Notes: generated by a model not told the origin, from the letters alone. 64,000 nt of DNA from Flavobacterium channae (GCF_021172165.1 NZ_CP089096.1:2666001-2730000), one strand, 5' to 3'. Numbered from the stretch's first letter, positions 26,479-35,496 are shown. Numbers and translations are program-made.

Positions 26479-28581
26479 ATGAGTAAAAATCCTATCAAAG
26501 TTGCTTTAATTGGAAACCCAAATGTGGGCAAAACATCGGTTTTTAATGAATTAACAGGATTGAATCAACAAGTGGGAAATTACCCAGGAATCACCGTTGA
26601 AAAAAAACAAGGCGTTTGTAAATTAAACGAAACCATAAAGGCAAAAATCATCGATTTACCCGGAACTTACAGCTTAAATGCCAGTTCGATTGACGAAAAT
26701 GTAGTGATTGAATTATTACTCAACAAAAACGACGAAGATTTTCCAGATGTTGCCGTTGTGGTGACCGAAGTGGAAAACTTAAAACGAAATTTACTCCTTT
26801 TTACCCAAATTAAAGATTTAGAAATTCCGACCATTTTAGTCATTAATATGGCGGATAGAATGAAATTGAAAGGTATTGAATTGGATATTCCAGTTTTAGA
26901 AAAAGAACTAAAAACGAAGATTGCTTTAATTAGTTCGCGTAAAAAAATTGGAATTGATTATTTAAAAGAACTTATTCTTAACTATCAAAATATTTCTACC
27001 GAACCTTGTTTGCATGCTTCTTCGATAGATCCAGATTACTTTAATAATTTAAGAAGAGCATTCCCAAATCAGTTGTTATACAAACTTTGGTTGGTAATAA
27101 CGCAAGATGTTAACTTTTTAAATTTAGAACGAAACGAAATTAAGAGTTCGTTTACAAAATCGCATGCCGATTTAAAGCGTTTGCAACAAAAAGAAACCAT
27201 CAAACGCTACCAATTCATTAACGATACACTAAAAATTGGTCAAAAAATCGATCAATCTAAAGCAACCGATATTCGAGCAAAAATAGATCGTGTTTTAACT
27301 CATAAAATATTTGGTTACGTTATTTTCTTCGGAATATTAATGCTAATATTTCAGTTTTTATTTGACTGGAGTAGCATTCCTATGGATTTCATTGATGAAA
27401 CTTTTGCTAATTTTAGTTCACTTGCTAAACAACATTTACCGGCAGGAGAATTTACCAATTTAATTAGCGAAGGATTAATTCCAGGAATTGGCGGAATTGT
27501 TATTTTTATTCCCCAAATTGCCTTTTTGTTCTTATTTATTTCTGTTTTAGAAGAAAGTGGCTACATGAGTCGTGTGGTTTTCCTAATGGATAAAATCATG
27601 CGAAGATTTGGCTTGTCTGGAAAAAGTATTGTACCCTTAATTTCGGGAACTGCTTGTGCTATTCCGGCAATTATGAGTGCTCGAAATATTGAAAATTGGA
27701 AGGAAAGACTTATAACTATTTTAGTTACACCTTTTACAACTTGTTCGGCAAGGTTACCTGTTTATGCTATATTAATTTCACTAATTATCCCTGAAAAAAG
27801 AGTTCTAGGATTCTTAAGTTTACAAGGACTAACCCTAATGGCATTGTATTTATTAGGATTTGGAATGGCAGTTTTTTCGGCTTACTTGCTTAATAAATTA
27901 TTAAAATTAAACTGCAAATCATACTTCGTAGTTGAAATGCCAAGTTATAAAATTCCGATGATTAAAAATGTTGGAATAAATGTATTAGAAAAAACAAAAG
28001 CGTTTGTTACGGGTGCTGGAAAAATCATTTTAGCTTTGTCAGTAATCTTATGGTATTTAGGTTCTCACGGATTAAGCGATGATTTTAATAATGCTGAAAA
28101 AATAATCACAAAACAAAACCAACATAAAACAATAACTGCAGAAGAATTTGAAGACCAAGTAAACTCTTTCAAATTAGAAAACTCGTATATCGGTTTTATG
28201 GGAAAAACTATTGAACCAATGATTGAACCTCTTGGTTATGATTGGAAAATAGGTATTGCAGTAGTTAGCAGCTTTGCTGCTCGTGAAGTTTTCGTTGGAA
28301 CATTGGCAACAATCTACAGTGTTGGAAGTCATAGCGAAGAAGAAACAACCATAAAAAATCGTATGGCTGCAGAAGTACATCCTGAAACGGGTAAGAAAAT
28401 ATTCAATTTTGCTACAGGAATTTCATTGTTGCTATTTTATGCGTTTGCTATGCAATGTATTTCTACTTTAGCCATTGTTAAAAAAGAAACTAATTCTTGG
28501 AAATGGCCAATAATACAATTGGTTTTCATGAGTGGATTTGCCTACATAACAGCATTAATTGCATATCAAGTTTTAAAATAA
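26479..28581 (+). CDS. feoB: Ferrous iron transporter FeoB
   Basis: 700 residues. The N-terminal G domain has G1 GNPNVGKT (residues 12-19), G3 DLPG and G4 NMAD; a helical GDI-like domain follows, then two Gate regions within about eight membrane helices (GTACAIPAIMSARN and the FAAREVFVGTLATIYS segment). It imports Fe(II) across the inner membrane. FeoC is absent; a small Cys-rich FeoB-associated protein is encoded after the next gene. Upstream operators are described separately. Confidence 0.97.
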   Translation: MSKNPIKVALIGNPNVGKTSVFNELTGLNQQVGNYPGITVEKKQGVCKLNETIKAKIIDLPGTYSLNASSIDENVVIELLLNKNDEDFPDVAVVVTEVENLKRNLLLFTQIKDLEIPTILVINMADRMKLKGIELDIPVLEKELKTKIALISSRKKIGIDYLKELILNYQNISTEPCLHASSIDPDYFNNLRRAFPNQLLYKLWLVITQDVNFLNLERNEIKSSFTKSHADLKRLQQKETIKRYQFINDTLKIGQKIDQSKATDIRAKIDRVLTHKIFGYVIFFGILMLIFQFLFDWSSIPMDFIDETFANFSSLAKQHLPAGEFTNLISEGLIPGIGGIVIFIPQIAFLFLFISVLEESGYMSRVVFLMDKIMRRFGLSGKSIVPLISGTACAIPAIMSARNIENWKERLITILVTPFTTCSARLPVYAILISLIIPEKRVLGFLSLQGLTLMALYLLGFGMAVFSAYLLNKLLKLNCKSYFVVEMPSYKIPMIKNVGINVLEKTKAFVTGAGKIILALSVILWYLGSHGLSDDFNNAEKIITKQNQHKTITAEEFEDQVNSFKLENSYIGFMGKTIEPMIEPLGYDWKIGIAVVSSFAAREVFVGTLATIYSVGSHSEEETTIKNRMAAEVHPETGKKIFNFATGISLLLFYAFAMQCISTLAIVKKETNSWKWPIIQLVFMSGFAYITALIAYQVLK

Positions 28582-28619
28582 AAGGCATACTTTTTGATTG
28601 TTTTTATAAAACAAAATCG

Positions 28620-29441
28620 ATGAAAAAATTTCTACTCGCTTTAGTTGCAATCTTAACTTTAAATAGTTCGTTTTCACAAAAAGTTGATAAATCTAAAAGT
28701 GAATTAAAATCGGGAAGTTCAAGTAGTTCTTCTGGGACAAGAAGCAATACATCTAGTTCTTCTAGAAGTTCTTCAGATGATTATGGATTAGTTGGTTTAT
28801 TTGTAGAAGGATTTTTATTTGTGAGTTTTTATTCCACTATAGGTGATTATAATTCAGAAGAACATCTTTACAATCCGCTTTCTAAATATCCTTATTTTGA
28901 TGGTGAATCAGGAAATTTTCAAAATGATAATGACAGCATAGAAATTGGCAATATAATGCGATTTGATGTTGAAAATCATTTTCTTTACAGTAGTAACAAG
29001 TTATTAGGAAATCACTTAAAAGCAAAGATTAGACCGTTTCAATACTTTTATTTACAAGCTGATTATCGTGAATTATTAGAGAAAAATTTATTTACAAACC
29101 AATTCTCCAATCTTTCATTATTTCAATTTAATTTGGCTTATGATAGAATTCGATTTAAAAAATTCAATTTTGGATGGACACTTGGTGCAACTTATGTAGC
29201 AAATGATGTGCAAAAAGTTGGCTTTTCATACGGCTTAAATGCCGATGCTTTCATCATCAAAAACATCAGCTTTAATACCGCTATGTTATGGTGTAGAATA
29301 AACGGCTTACCCGTAAATTCATTTGAGCTAAGAGGAAAATATCACAAAAAGAATTATTTCTTCTCTTTTGGATATGAGCATTTAAAAATTGCTTCACCAA
29401 ATTATAATTTTGTAACTTTAGGAACTGGAATATATTTTTAG
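28620..29441 (+). CDS. Exported protein of unknown function with Ser-rich linker
   Basis: 273 residues from the ATG at 28620; a longer in-frame ORF from 28497 would overlap feoB and lose the signal peptide. Residues 1-20 are a signal peptide (ends SFSQ), 30-57 are a Ser/Gly-rich low-complexity linker and the rest is beta-rich, with alternating strands (HLKAKIRPFQYFYLQADYRE, FNLAYDRIRFKKFNFGW) ending in an aromatic residue, like a small outer-membrane barrel. It lies between feoB and the FeoB-associated small gene, so a part in iron handling at the envelope is possible but not shown. Confidence 0.75.
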   Translation: MKKFLLALVAILTLNSSFSQKVDKSKSELKSGSSSSSSGTRSNTSSSSRSSSDDYGLVGLFVEGFLFVSFYSTIGDYNSEEHLYNPLSKYPYFDGESGNFQNDNDSIEIGNIMRFDVENHFLYSSNKLLGNHLKAKIRPFQYFYLQADYRELLEKNLFTNQFSNLSLFQFNLAYDRIRFKKFNFGWTLGATYVANDVQKVGFSYGLNADAFIIKNISFNTAMLWCRINGLPVNSFELRGKYHKKNYFFSFGYEHLKIASPNYNFVTLGTGIYF

Positions 29442-29444
29442 AAT

Positions 29445-29573
29445 ATGGATATGCAACAAATATTAGTTTATCTTTCTTTAGCTATAGCCATAGGATTTTT
29501 GGTTAAGAAATTCTTTTGGAAAAAACGCACTAAAAAATCAAAACCTTGCGGTGATGATTGCGCATGTCATTAA
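29445..29573 (+). CDS. FeoB-associated Cys-rich small membrane protein
   Basis: 42 residues, below the usual length cut-off for gene callers. One membrane helix (about residues 5-20) is followed by a Lys-rich cytoplasmic stretch and a Cys tail reading CGDDCACH. This is the layout of the FeoB_associated family of small Cys-rich proteins found beside feoB in many Bacteroidota and Firmicutes, thought to replace FeoC. It starts 3 bases after the preceding gene and its end overlaps the convergent ZIP gene by four bases. Confidence 0.85.
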   Translation: MDMQQILVYLSLAIAIGFLVKKFFWKKRTKKSKPCGDDCACH

Positions 29574-30388
29574 CCTAAAGCCACATCTAAAACCATCATT
29601 ACAATAAAACCACCTATAAAACCTAATGTGGCGATATCTGTATTTTTATCTTGTTGAGTCTCGGGAATAACTTCTTCAACAACAACAAAAATCATGGCCC
29701 CAGCAGCAAAAGCTAATGCATAAGGCAAAATTGGAGTGAAAAAAGTAACTGCAACAGCACCAATTACTCCAAAGATAGGTTCAACGATTGCCGAGGATTG
29801 GCCATACATGAAACTTTTCATACGACCCATTCCCATTCTTCGTAATGGCATAGAAACGGCAATTCCTTCAGGGAAATTTTGAATTCCAATTCCTATGGCT
29901 AAAGTAACTGCTCCTGCAATTGATGCTTCTGGAATTCCTGCTGCAACACCACCAAACAAAACACCAACAGCTAATCCTTCTGGAATATTATGCAATGTAA
30001 TAGCCAAAACCAAAAGAGTTGTACGTTGCCAAGGCGATTTTATTCCTTCAGTTTCTTTGAAATTAATATGCATGTGAGGCAATACTTTATCCAATCCAAA
30101 AATGAACATAGCACCCAAAGCAAATCCAACCGCAGCTGGAATTACTTTTACAAAACCATCACCATGACTCATTTCGATAGCAGGAGCTAATAAACTCCAA
30201 AAACTTGCTGCCACCATAACACCTCCAGTAAAACCTAGCATTCCATCTAACACTACACGATTCATATTCTTAAAAAAGAACACAAATGAAGCACCAAATG
30301 CCGTTAAACCCCAAGTAAATGTAGTGGCTAAAAATGCCGCCAAAATGGGATCAATACTCTCAAAAAAATGAATAATTGAATCAAACAT
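29570..30388 (-). CDS. ZIP family divalent metal transporter
   Basis: 272 residues with eight membrane helices. The metal-binding helices contain HNIPEGLAVGV and QNFPEGIAVSMPL, the His/Glu signature of ZIP proteins related to ZupT. ZupT-like proteins take up Zn(II), Fe(II), Mn(II) or Co(II). It lies 2 bases after the DtxR/MntR-type regulator gene and is co-transcribed with it, which suggests the metal carried is the one sensed. Confidence 0.94.
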   Translation of the reverse strand: MFDSIIHFFESIDPILAAFLATTFTWGLTAFGASFVFFFKNMNRVVLDGMLGFTGGVMVAASFWSLLAPAIEMSHGDGFVKVIPAAVGFALGAMFIFGLDKVLPHMHINFKETEGIKSPWQRTTLLVLAITLHNIPEGLAVGVLFGGVAAGIPEASIAGAVTLAIGIGIQNFPEGIAVSMPLRRMGMGRMKSFMYGQSSAIVEPIFGVIGAVAVTFFTPILPYALAFAAGAMIFVVVEEVIPETQQDKNTDIATLGFIGGFIVMMVLDVALG

Positions 30389-30390
30389 AA

Positions 30391-31038
30391 TTATTGAACG
30401 TATAAATTATTAGCAATTTTATTCGAAATCGTTAAGCGTTTTCCATCGATTTCAACCGTTAAAGTATCATCAAAATCTTCTTTGTCAATTACTTTTACAA
30501 CCGAACCTAATGCTATTTTTTGCTTGTCTAAATATTTTAAAAAATCGGTAGAAGAATCTTTTACACCGACGCAGTGAAAAGATGCATTAATTTCTACTTC
30601 TGATAAAAGTTGTTTCTCAATTTTTTTAATCACACCTTTTGCATCAGGAATAGGATCTCCGTGTGGATCAGCTACTGGAAATCCTAAAAACGCATCCAAT
30701 CTATTAATCAATTTTTCGGATTTAATGTGTTCTAATTCTTCAGCTATTTCGTGCACTTCATCCCAAGAAAAACTTAATTTATCTACTAAAAAAACTTCCC
30801 ACAAACGGTGTTTTCTTACAATCATTTTGGCTAAATAAAACCCTTTATCCGTTAATGTAACACCTTGGTATTTTTGATAACTCACCAAATTTTTATCCGA
30901 TAGTTTCTTCAACATATCGGTAACAGATGACGCTTTGGTATCGAGCATTCCCGCAATAGCGTTCGTGTTGACACCTTTTGGAGAAACCAACGACAAATGA
31001 TAAATAACTTTAATATAATTTTCTTCCGAAATGGTCAT
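30391..31038 (-). CDS. DtxR/MntR family metal-dependent transcriptional regulator
   Basis: 215 residues from the ATG at 31038; a TTG two codons upstream (31044) is less likely. Residues 1-65 form the winged HTH (NTNAIAGMLDTKASSVTDMLKKL), 66-140 the dimerisation/metal domain (HRLWEVFLVDKL, HEIAEELEHI, DPHGDPIP) and 150-215 a C-terminal FeoA/SH3-like domain, so it is the long form as in DtxR/IdeR. It senses Fe(II) or Mn(II) and represses uptake genes. Its operon holds a ZIP transporter, and the divergent gene is a TonB receptor with a palindrome in its leader. Confidence 0.95.
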   Translation of the reverse strand: MTISEENYIKVIYHLSLVSPKGVNTNAIAGMLDTKASSVTDMLKKLSDKNLVSYQKYQGVTLTDKGFYLAKMIVRKHRLWEVFLVDKLSFSWDEVHEIAEELEHIKSEKLINRLDAFLGFPVADPHGDPIPDAKGVIKKIEKQLLSEVEINASFHCVGVKDSSTDFLKYLDKQKIALGSVVKVIDKEDFDDTLTVEIDGKRLTISNKIANNLYVQ

Positions 31039-31054
31039 AAACAATTCATTTTTA

Positions 31055-31062
31055 CAAATATA
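31055..31062 (-). promoter_or_regulatory. -7 element of the regulator-ZIP operon
   Basis: The minus strand reads TATATTTG (TAnnTTTG) 16 bases before the ATG at 31038. It supports the ATG over the TTG start at 31044. Confidence 0.55.
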
Positions 31063-31072
31063 TAAAGTTTTT

Positions 31073-31080
31073 TAGTTTTG
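31073..31080 (+). promoter_or_regulatory. -7 element of the TonB receptor-crtY pair
   Basis: TAGTTTTG matches TAnnTTTG and lies 38 bases before the ATG. It is back to back with the divergent promoter of the regulator operon. Confidence 0.55.
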
Positions 31081-31093
31081 TAAATGTTTTATT

Positions 31094-31109
31094 TTTAGAT
31101 TTATCTAAA
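31094..31109. promoter_or_regulatory. Candidate DtxR/MntR operator
   Basis: TTTAGAT-TT-ATCTAAA is a perfect 7+7 palindrome with a 2-base spacer, between the -7 element and the start codon of the TonB receptor gene and next to the DtxR-type regulator gene. TTAG...CTAA half-sites resemble those of known DtxR/IdeR boxes. A degenerate copy lies before feoA (26223-26238). Binding is inferred. Confidence 0.6.
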
Positions 31110-31118
31110 TTTAATTTT

Positions 31119-33377
31119 ATGATTTTTAAAATATTTATTTATACAACCCTGCTTTTTTCACTTTTTACTTTTTCACAAAACACCATAAAAGGAAAAGTGA
31201 CCTCTAATAATGAGGTTTTAGCTTATGCTACTATCTATATAAAAGAACTTAGTAAAGGAGTAGAAACCAATGAAAACGGAATGTATACATTTGAAAATAT
31301 ACCTGTAGGTTCTTATACAATTACCGCTTCCTACATTGGGTTTAAACCCGAAAAAAAGAACATAACGGTCACAGAAAACAACGAAACAACCCTTAACTTT
31401 AACCTAATTGAAGATGCAAATGTTTTAGATGATGTGGTGGTTTCAGGAACACTAAAACCTGTTTCAAGAATGGAAACGCCTGTTCCGGTCGAAGTGTATA
31501 CGACAGCCTTTTTAAAGAAAAACCCAACATCAAATATTTTTGAAGCTTTACAAAACGTAAATGGCGTTCGACCACAACTCAATTGTAATATTTGCAACAC
31601 GGGCGACATTCATATTAACGGATTAGAAGGCCCGTACACAATGGTTACTATTGACGGAATGCCAATTGTTAGTGCACTTTCAACAGTTTACGGTTTATCT
31701 GGAATTCCAAACTCATTAATCGACAGAATTGAAGTGGTAAAAGGTCCAGCTTCAAGTTTGTACGGAAGTGAAGCTGTTGGTGGATTAATCAATATCATTA
31801 CAAAAAAACCAACAACCGCTCCATTATTTTCGGCTGATATATTTTCAACTTCTTGGTTGGAAAACAATGTGGATTTAGGTTGGAAAAGTTCGGTTGGGAA
31901 AAAAGCAATGACCCTAGTCGGCATCAATTATTACAATTACAACCAACCTATTGACAACAACAACGATAATTTTACCGATGTAACCTTGCAAGAACGAATT
32001 TCCGTCTTCAACAAATGGAATTTCGATCGAAAAAACAATAAAGAGTTCACCATCGCAGGACGCCTTTTTTACGAAGACCGTTGGGGTGGCGAAATGCAAT
32101 GGAACAAATCGTATCGTGGTGGCTCGGAAGTGTATGGTGAAAGTATTTATACAAAACGTTTAGAACTTTTGAGTAAATATCAATTACCAACTACAGAAAA
32201 CATGAATTTATCGTTTTCAATGACAGCACACGACCAAAATTCGGTGTACGGAAATACCATTTACTTAGCGAATCAAAAAAATGCTTTCGGACAATATACT
32301 TGGGATAAAAAATTAGAAAACCACAATTTGTTATTGGGAGCTGCTTTTCGTTATCAATATTATGACGATAATACAACAGCTACAACGACTGCAGAACAAA
32401 CAAAAATCTATAGCATTTTTCTTCAAGATGAAATAAAATTGGCTCCAAAACATCATATTTTATTAGGTGCTAGATACGATTACAACAACAATCACGGCAA
32501 CATATTTACACCGAGAATTGCTTACAAATGGAATCCAACAGAAAACGATGTATTCCGAATTAATGCGGGAACTGGATTTCGAATCGTAAATTTATTTACC
32601 GAAGAGCACGCCGCTTTAACAGGTTCAAGAGATGTAATAATTACCGAAGATTTAAAACCTGAAACTTCCTACAACGTCAATTTAAATTATTTGAAAAAAA
32701 TTAGATTTGAAAACGGCACTTTTTTAGGATTTGAAACTTCGGCTTGGTACACGTATTTTAACAACCAAATTATTCCAGATTACGACACAAATCCGAACCA
32801 AATTATTTATACCAACTTAAACGGTTATGCACAAACTTTAGGAATTAGTGGCAATGTCGATTTGGTTACACCTTTTGGATTGAAAGCAATTGTTGGTTTC
32901 ACAATTATGGAACCGAAAAATGTGCAAAACGGAGTAAGTTCAACACCTGCTTTAACAGAAAAATATAGCGCCAATTGGGCTATAACGTACGAAATTCCAA
33001 AATGGTTTTTAGCCATCGACTACACTGGAAATTTATATGGTCCGATGCGTTTGCCATTATTAAGTGATTTAGATCCAAGACCCGAATATTCTCCTATTTG
33101 GAGTTTGCAAAACATTCAATTTACTTATAAAAAATTTCGTAGTTTTGAACTTTATGGAGGTGTGAAAAATATATTGAATTGGACGCCTAACAAAAGCACT
33201 CCATTTTTGATAGCTAGAGCAAATGATCCTTTTGATGAAGGTGTAGAATATGATACGAATGGAAATGTTTTAGCGACACCAACAAATCCATACGCCTTAA
33301 CTTTTGACCCAAGTTACGTCTATGCACCCAACCAAGGAATTAGAGGTTTTTTAGGAATTCGATATACCATTTATTAA
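31119..33377 (+). CDS. TonB-dependent outer-membrane receptor
   Basis: 752 residues. After a signal peptide (1-19, ending TFSQ) comes a carboxypeptidase-D-regulatory-like domain (about 20-100, ITGK-like NTIKGKVTSNNEVLAYATIY), then a plug (about 115-225; VKGPASSLYGSEAVGGLINIITKKP) and a 22-stranded barrel ending in IRYTIY. The plug has a CNICNTG motif near residue 156 that is typical of one Bacteroidota receptor group and could bind a metal. Position opposite a DtxR-type regulator suggests an iron, manganese or metal-chelate ligand. Its stop overlaps the start of the lycopene-cyclase gene. Confidence 0.94.
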   Translation: MIFKIFIYTTLLFSLFTFSQNTIKGKVTSNNEVLAYATIYIKELSKGVETNENGMYTFENIPVGSYTITASYIGFKPEKKNITVTENNETTLNFNLIEDANVLDDVVVSGTLKPVSRMETPVPVEVYTTAFLKKNPTSNIFEALQNVNGVRPQLNCNICNTGDIHINGLEGPYTMVTIDGMPIVSALSTVYGLSGIPNSLIDRIEVVKGPASSLYGSEAVGGLINIITKKPTTAPLFSADIFSTSWLENNVDLGWKSSVGKKAMTLVGINYYNYNQPIDNNNDNFTDVTLQERISVFNKWNFDRKNNKEFTIAGRLFYEDRWGGEMQWNKSYRGGSEVYGESIYTKRLELLSKYQLPTTENMNLSFSMTAHDQNSVYGNTIYLANQKNAFGQYTWDKKLENHNLLLGAAFRYQYYDDNTTATTTAEQTKIYSIFLQDEIKLAPKHHILLGARYDYNNNHGNIFTPRIAYKWNPTENDVFRINAGTGFRIVNLFTEEHAALTGSRDVIITEDLKPETSYNVNLNYLKKIRFENGTFLGFETSAWYTYFNNQIIPDYDTNPNQIIYTNLNGYAQTLGISGNVDLVTPFGLKAIVGFTIMEPKNVQNGVSSTPALTEKYSANWAITYEIPKWFLAIDYTGNLYGPMRLPLLSDLDPRPEYSPIWSLQNIQFTYKKFRSFELYGGVKNILNWTPNKSTPFLIARANDPFDEGVEYDTNGNVLATPTNPYALTFDPSYVYAPNQGIRGFLGIRYTIY

Positions 33378-34516
33378 TGCAACATTATCATTACATTTTT
33401 ACAGGTTCAGGATTATCGGCTTTAATGACCGTTTATGAAATGCTTTTATCTGGAAAGTTTGAGGATAAATCCATTTTGCTAATTGATGAAAACACTAAAA
33501 AAGCAAACGATAGAACTTGGTGTTTTTGGGAAGAAGATAATTTATTTGATGAAATCGTTTCAAAAAAATGGAATCAAGCGATTTTTACTAATGAAAAATT
33601 CAATCGAATTTTAGAATTAACGCCTTATCAATACAAGAAAATTAATGGTTTAGATTTTTACGAATTGGTTTTCAAGAAGATTTCAGATCATAAAAACATT
33701 CATTTTTTAAATCATACAGTAGTTGATTTTACTGAATTAGGCAATCATTGTGTTGTAAAAACAGAATCAGTAACTTTCACTTGTAACAAAATCTTCAATT
33801 CTATTTACAATCCAGAAATTGTAAAAAAACAAAACAAATTCCCTTTAATTCAACAACATTTCATTGGTTGGTTTATCAAAAGTAAAGAAGCGGTTTTTAC
33901 TCCAAATTGCGCCACTTTCATGGATTTTTCGGTGAAGCAAAAAGGCAATACACGCTTTATGTATGTTTTACCAACATCTTCAACTGAAGCTTTGCTAGAA
34001 TACACCTTGTTTTCAAGAGATTTACTTTCAAAAGAAGAATACGAAGGTGAAATTCAAAAATACATTGAAAATCTTGGTATAACCGAATACGAAATCATCG
34101 AAAAAGAACACGGAAACATTCCGATGACGTGCTATCCTTTTTGGAAACACAACACGAAAAACATCATCAATATCGGTTCGGCTGGCGGCTGGACCAAAGC
34201 TAGTACCGGTTATACATTTAAAAACGCTTCAAAAAAATCAAAAGCTTTGGTTCAATTTCTAAAATCAGAATCCGACTTCACTAAATTCCATAAAAAAGAC
34301 AAATTTTGGTTTTATGATTTGTTGCTAATAGATATTTTAAGTGCTAAAAATCAGTTGGGTTCTAAAATATTTTCATCCATGTTTCAAAAAGGAAATTCAA
34401 CTGTCATTTTTAAATTTTTAGATGAAGAAACTACTTTTTCGGAGGATTTACAAGTGATTTGGAAATGTCCAAAAATGCTTTTTATAAAGGCGTTATTTTT
34501 AAGAATTTTTAAATAA
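33377..34516 (+). CDS. crtY: Lycopene cyclase family protein
   Basis: 379 residues. The N-terminal dinucleotide-binding segment is HYIFTGSGLSALMTVYEML, followed by LLIDENTKKANDRTWCFWEE, which matches the CrtY pattern D...(D/N)RTW.FW. The central GNIPMTCYPF and NIGSAGGWTKASTGYTF are further cyclase signatures. Such enzymes close the beta rings of lycopene to make beta-carotene, a precursor of flavobacterial zeaxanthin. Start and TonB-receptor stop share one base (TAATG), so translation is coupled. Placement away from crtB/crtI, in a metal-regulated pair, is unexpected. Confidence 0.85.
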   Translation: MQHYHYIFTGSGLSALMTVYEMLLSGKFEDKSILLIDENTKKANDRTWCFWEEDNLFDEIVSKKWNQAIFTNEKFNRILELTPYQYKKINGLDFYELVFKKISDHKNIHFLNHTVVDFTELGNHCVVKTESVTFTCNKIFNSIYNPEIVKKQNKFPLIQQHFIGWFIKSKEAVFTPNCATFMDFSVKQKGNTRFMYVLPTSSTEALLEYTLFSRDLLSKEEYEGEIQKYIENLGITEYEIIEKEHGNIPMTCYPFWKHNTKNIINIGSAGGWTKASTGYTFKNASKKSKALVQFLKSESDFTKFHKKDKFWFYDLLLIDILSAKNQLGSKIFSSMFQKGNSTVIFKFLDEETTFSEDLQVIWKCPKMLFIKALFLRIFK

Positions 34517-34581
34517 AAACAAACTATCAAATCATAACAAATCTTTATGAATTGCTATTCTGTAACAAGCAAAAAACTTCG

Positions 34582-34589
34582 TAACTTTG
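34582..34589 (+). promoter_or_regulatory. -7 element of the bacilliredoxin gene
   Basis: TAACTTTG matches TAnnTTTG, 29 bases before the ATG; a TTG lies further upstream than usual (34552-34554). Confidence 0.5.
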
Positions 34590-34618
34590 CCATTCGTTAA
34601 CTTATAACAATATACATT

Positions 34619-35029
34619 ATGTATCCAGAAGAAATGGTAAACCCAATGCGTGCTGAATTAACAGATGCAGGTTTCAAAAATTTATATACAGCAGATGACG
34701 TAAAAAACGCTATCAAAGCTGAAGGAACAACTTTAGTTGTAATCAATTCTGTTTGTGGTTGTGCTGCAAGAAATGCACGTCCAGGAGCAAAAATGAGTTT
34801 AGAAGGAGGAAAAAAACCAGCTAATTTAATCACTGTTTTTGCAGGAGTTGATAAAGATGCGGTTGATGCTGCAAGAGCAGAAATGTTCCCTTTTCCACCG
34901 TCTTCTCCAAGTATGGCATTATTCAAAGATGGAGAATTAGTTCACATGTTAGAGCGTCATCATATTGAAGGTCGTCCAGCAGAATTAATTGCTGAAAATT
35001 TAAAAGACGCTTACAACGAGTTTTGCTAA
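34619..35029 (+). CDS. Bacilliredoxin (BrxA/BrxB, YphP/YqiW family)
   Basis: 136 residues. The active-site motif is CGC (Cys46, Cys48) in INSVCGCAARNARPG, the family's unusual CxC in place of CxxC, and the thioredoxin-like fold continues to HMLERHHIEGRPAELIAENL. Bacilliredoxins remove bacillithiol from protein thiols; Bacteroidota do have bacillithiol-related thiol chemistry, so a reductive role in the cytoplasm is likely. The gene is monocistronic with its own -7 element. Confidence 0.93.
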   Translation: MYPEEMVNPMRAELTDAGFKNLYTADDVKNAIKAEGTTLVVINSVCGCAARNARPGAKMSLEGGKKPANLITVFAGVDKDAVDAARAEMFPFPPSSPSMALFKDGELVHMLERHHIEGRPAELIAENLKDAYNEFC

Positions 35030-35080
35030 TTAAATAACGCAACCTTTTCATGATTTTTTAATCTAATTAGAAAAAAGATT

Positions 35081-35464
35081 ATGAAAACTATCATTCGATT
35101 TTTGCTTTTAGCAACGCTATTGCAAAGTTTTCAATGCAATGAAGATGAATCAGTTGCTACGGTTACACCTCAACAACTGGCTCAAAAAAAACAAGAAATT
35201 CTCGATTATATCAACAGTTATTCTTGTGCTGAAGCTTCAGGATGTAATTCGATTGCGTTTGGTGCTAAACCTTGTGGTGGACCAAGAGAATTTTTGGTTT
35301 ATCCAAACTCGGTAGATCAAGTTACATTACAAAACTTAGTTGATGAATATTACGAAATGGACAACGAATATAATATACAAACTGGAGCTGTTTCTGATTG
35401 TATGGTAGTAACTGCTCCAAGTAATATTGATTGCGTAAATGGCGTTTGCACAATTATTGATTAA
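35081..35464 (+). CDS. Small Cys-rich lipoprotein of unknown function
   Basis: 127 residues. A lipobox LLQSFQC places the lipid anchor at Cys19. The mature part has several more cysteines (SYSCAEASGCNS, AKPCGGP, SDCMVV, IDCVNGVC), spaced as if forming disulphides in the periplasm or on the cell surface. No known domain was recognised. It lies 51 bases after the bacilliredoxin gene and before a strong terminator. Confidence 0.75.
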   Translation: MKTIIRFLLLATLLQSFQCNEDESVATVTPQQLAQKKQEILDYINSYSCAEASGCNSIAFGAKPCGGPREFLVYPNSVDQVTLQNLVDEYYEMDNEYNIQTGAVSDCMVVTAPSNIDCVNGVCTIID

Positions 35465-35496
35465 AAAATAGAAATGTTTACTATGCAAGCATATAG

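Noticed and set aside
28497..28619. Upstream extension of the exported protein into feoB
   Set aside because: The extension overlaps the feoB 3' end in another frame and would bury the clear signal peptide starting at 28620.
34517..34618. Possible small RNA or terminator between crtY and the bacilliredoxin gene
   Set aside because: No stable hairpin with T-run was found; only a -7 element is supported.
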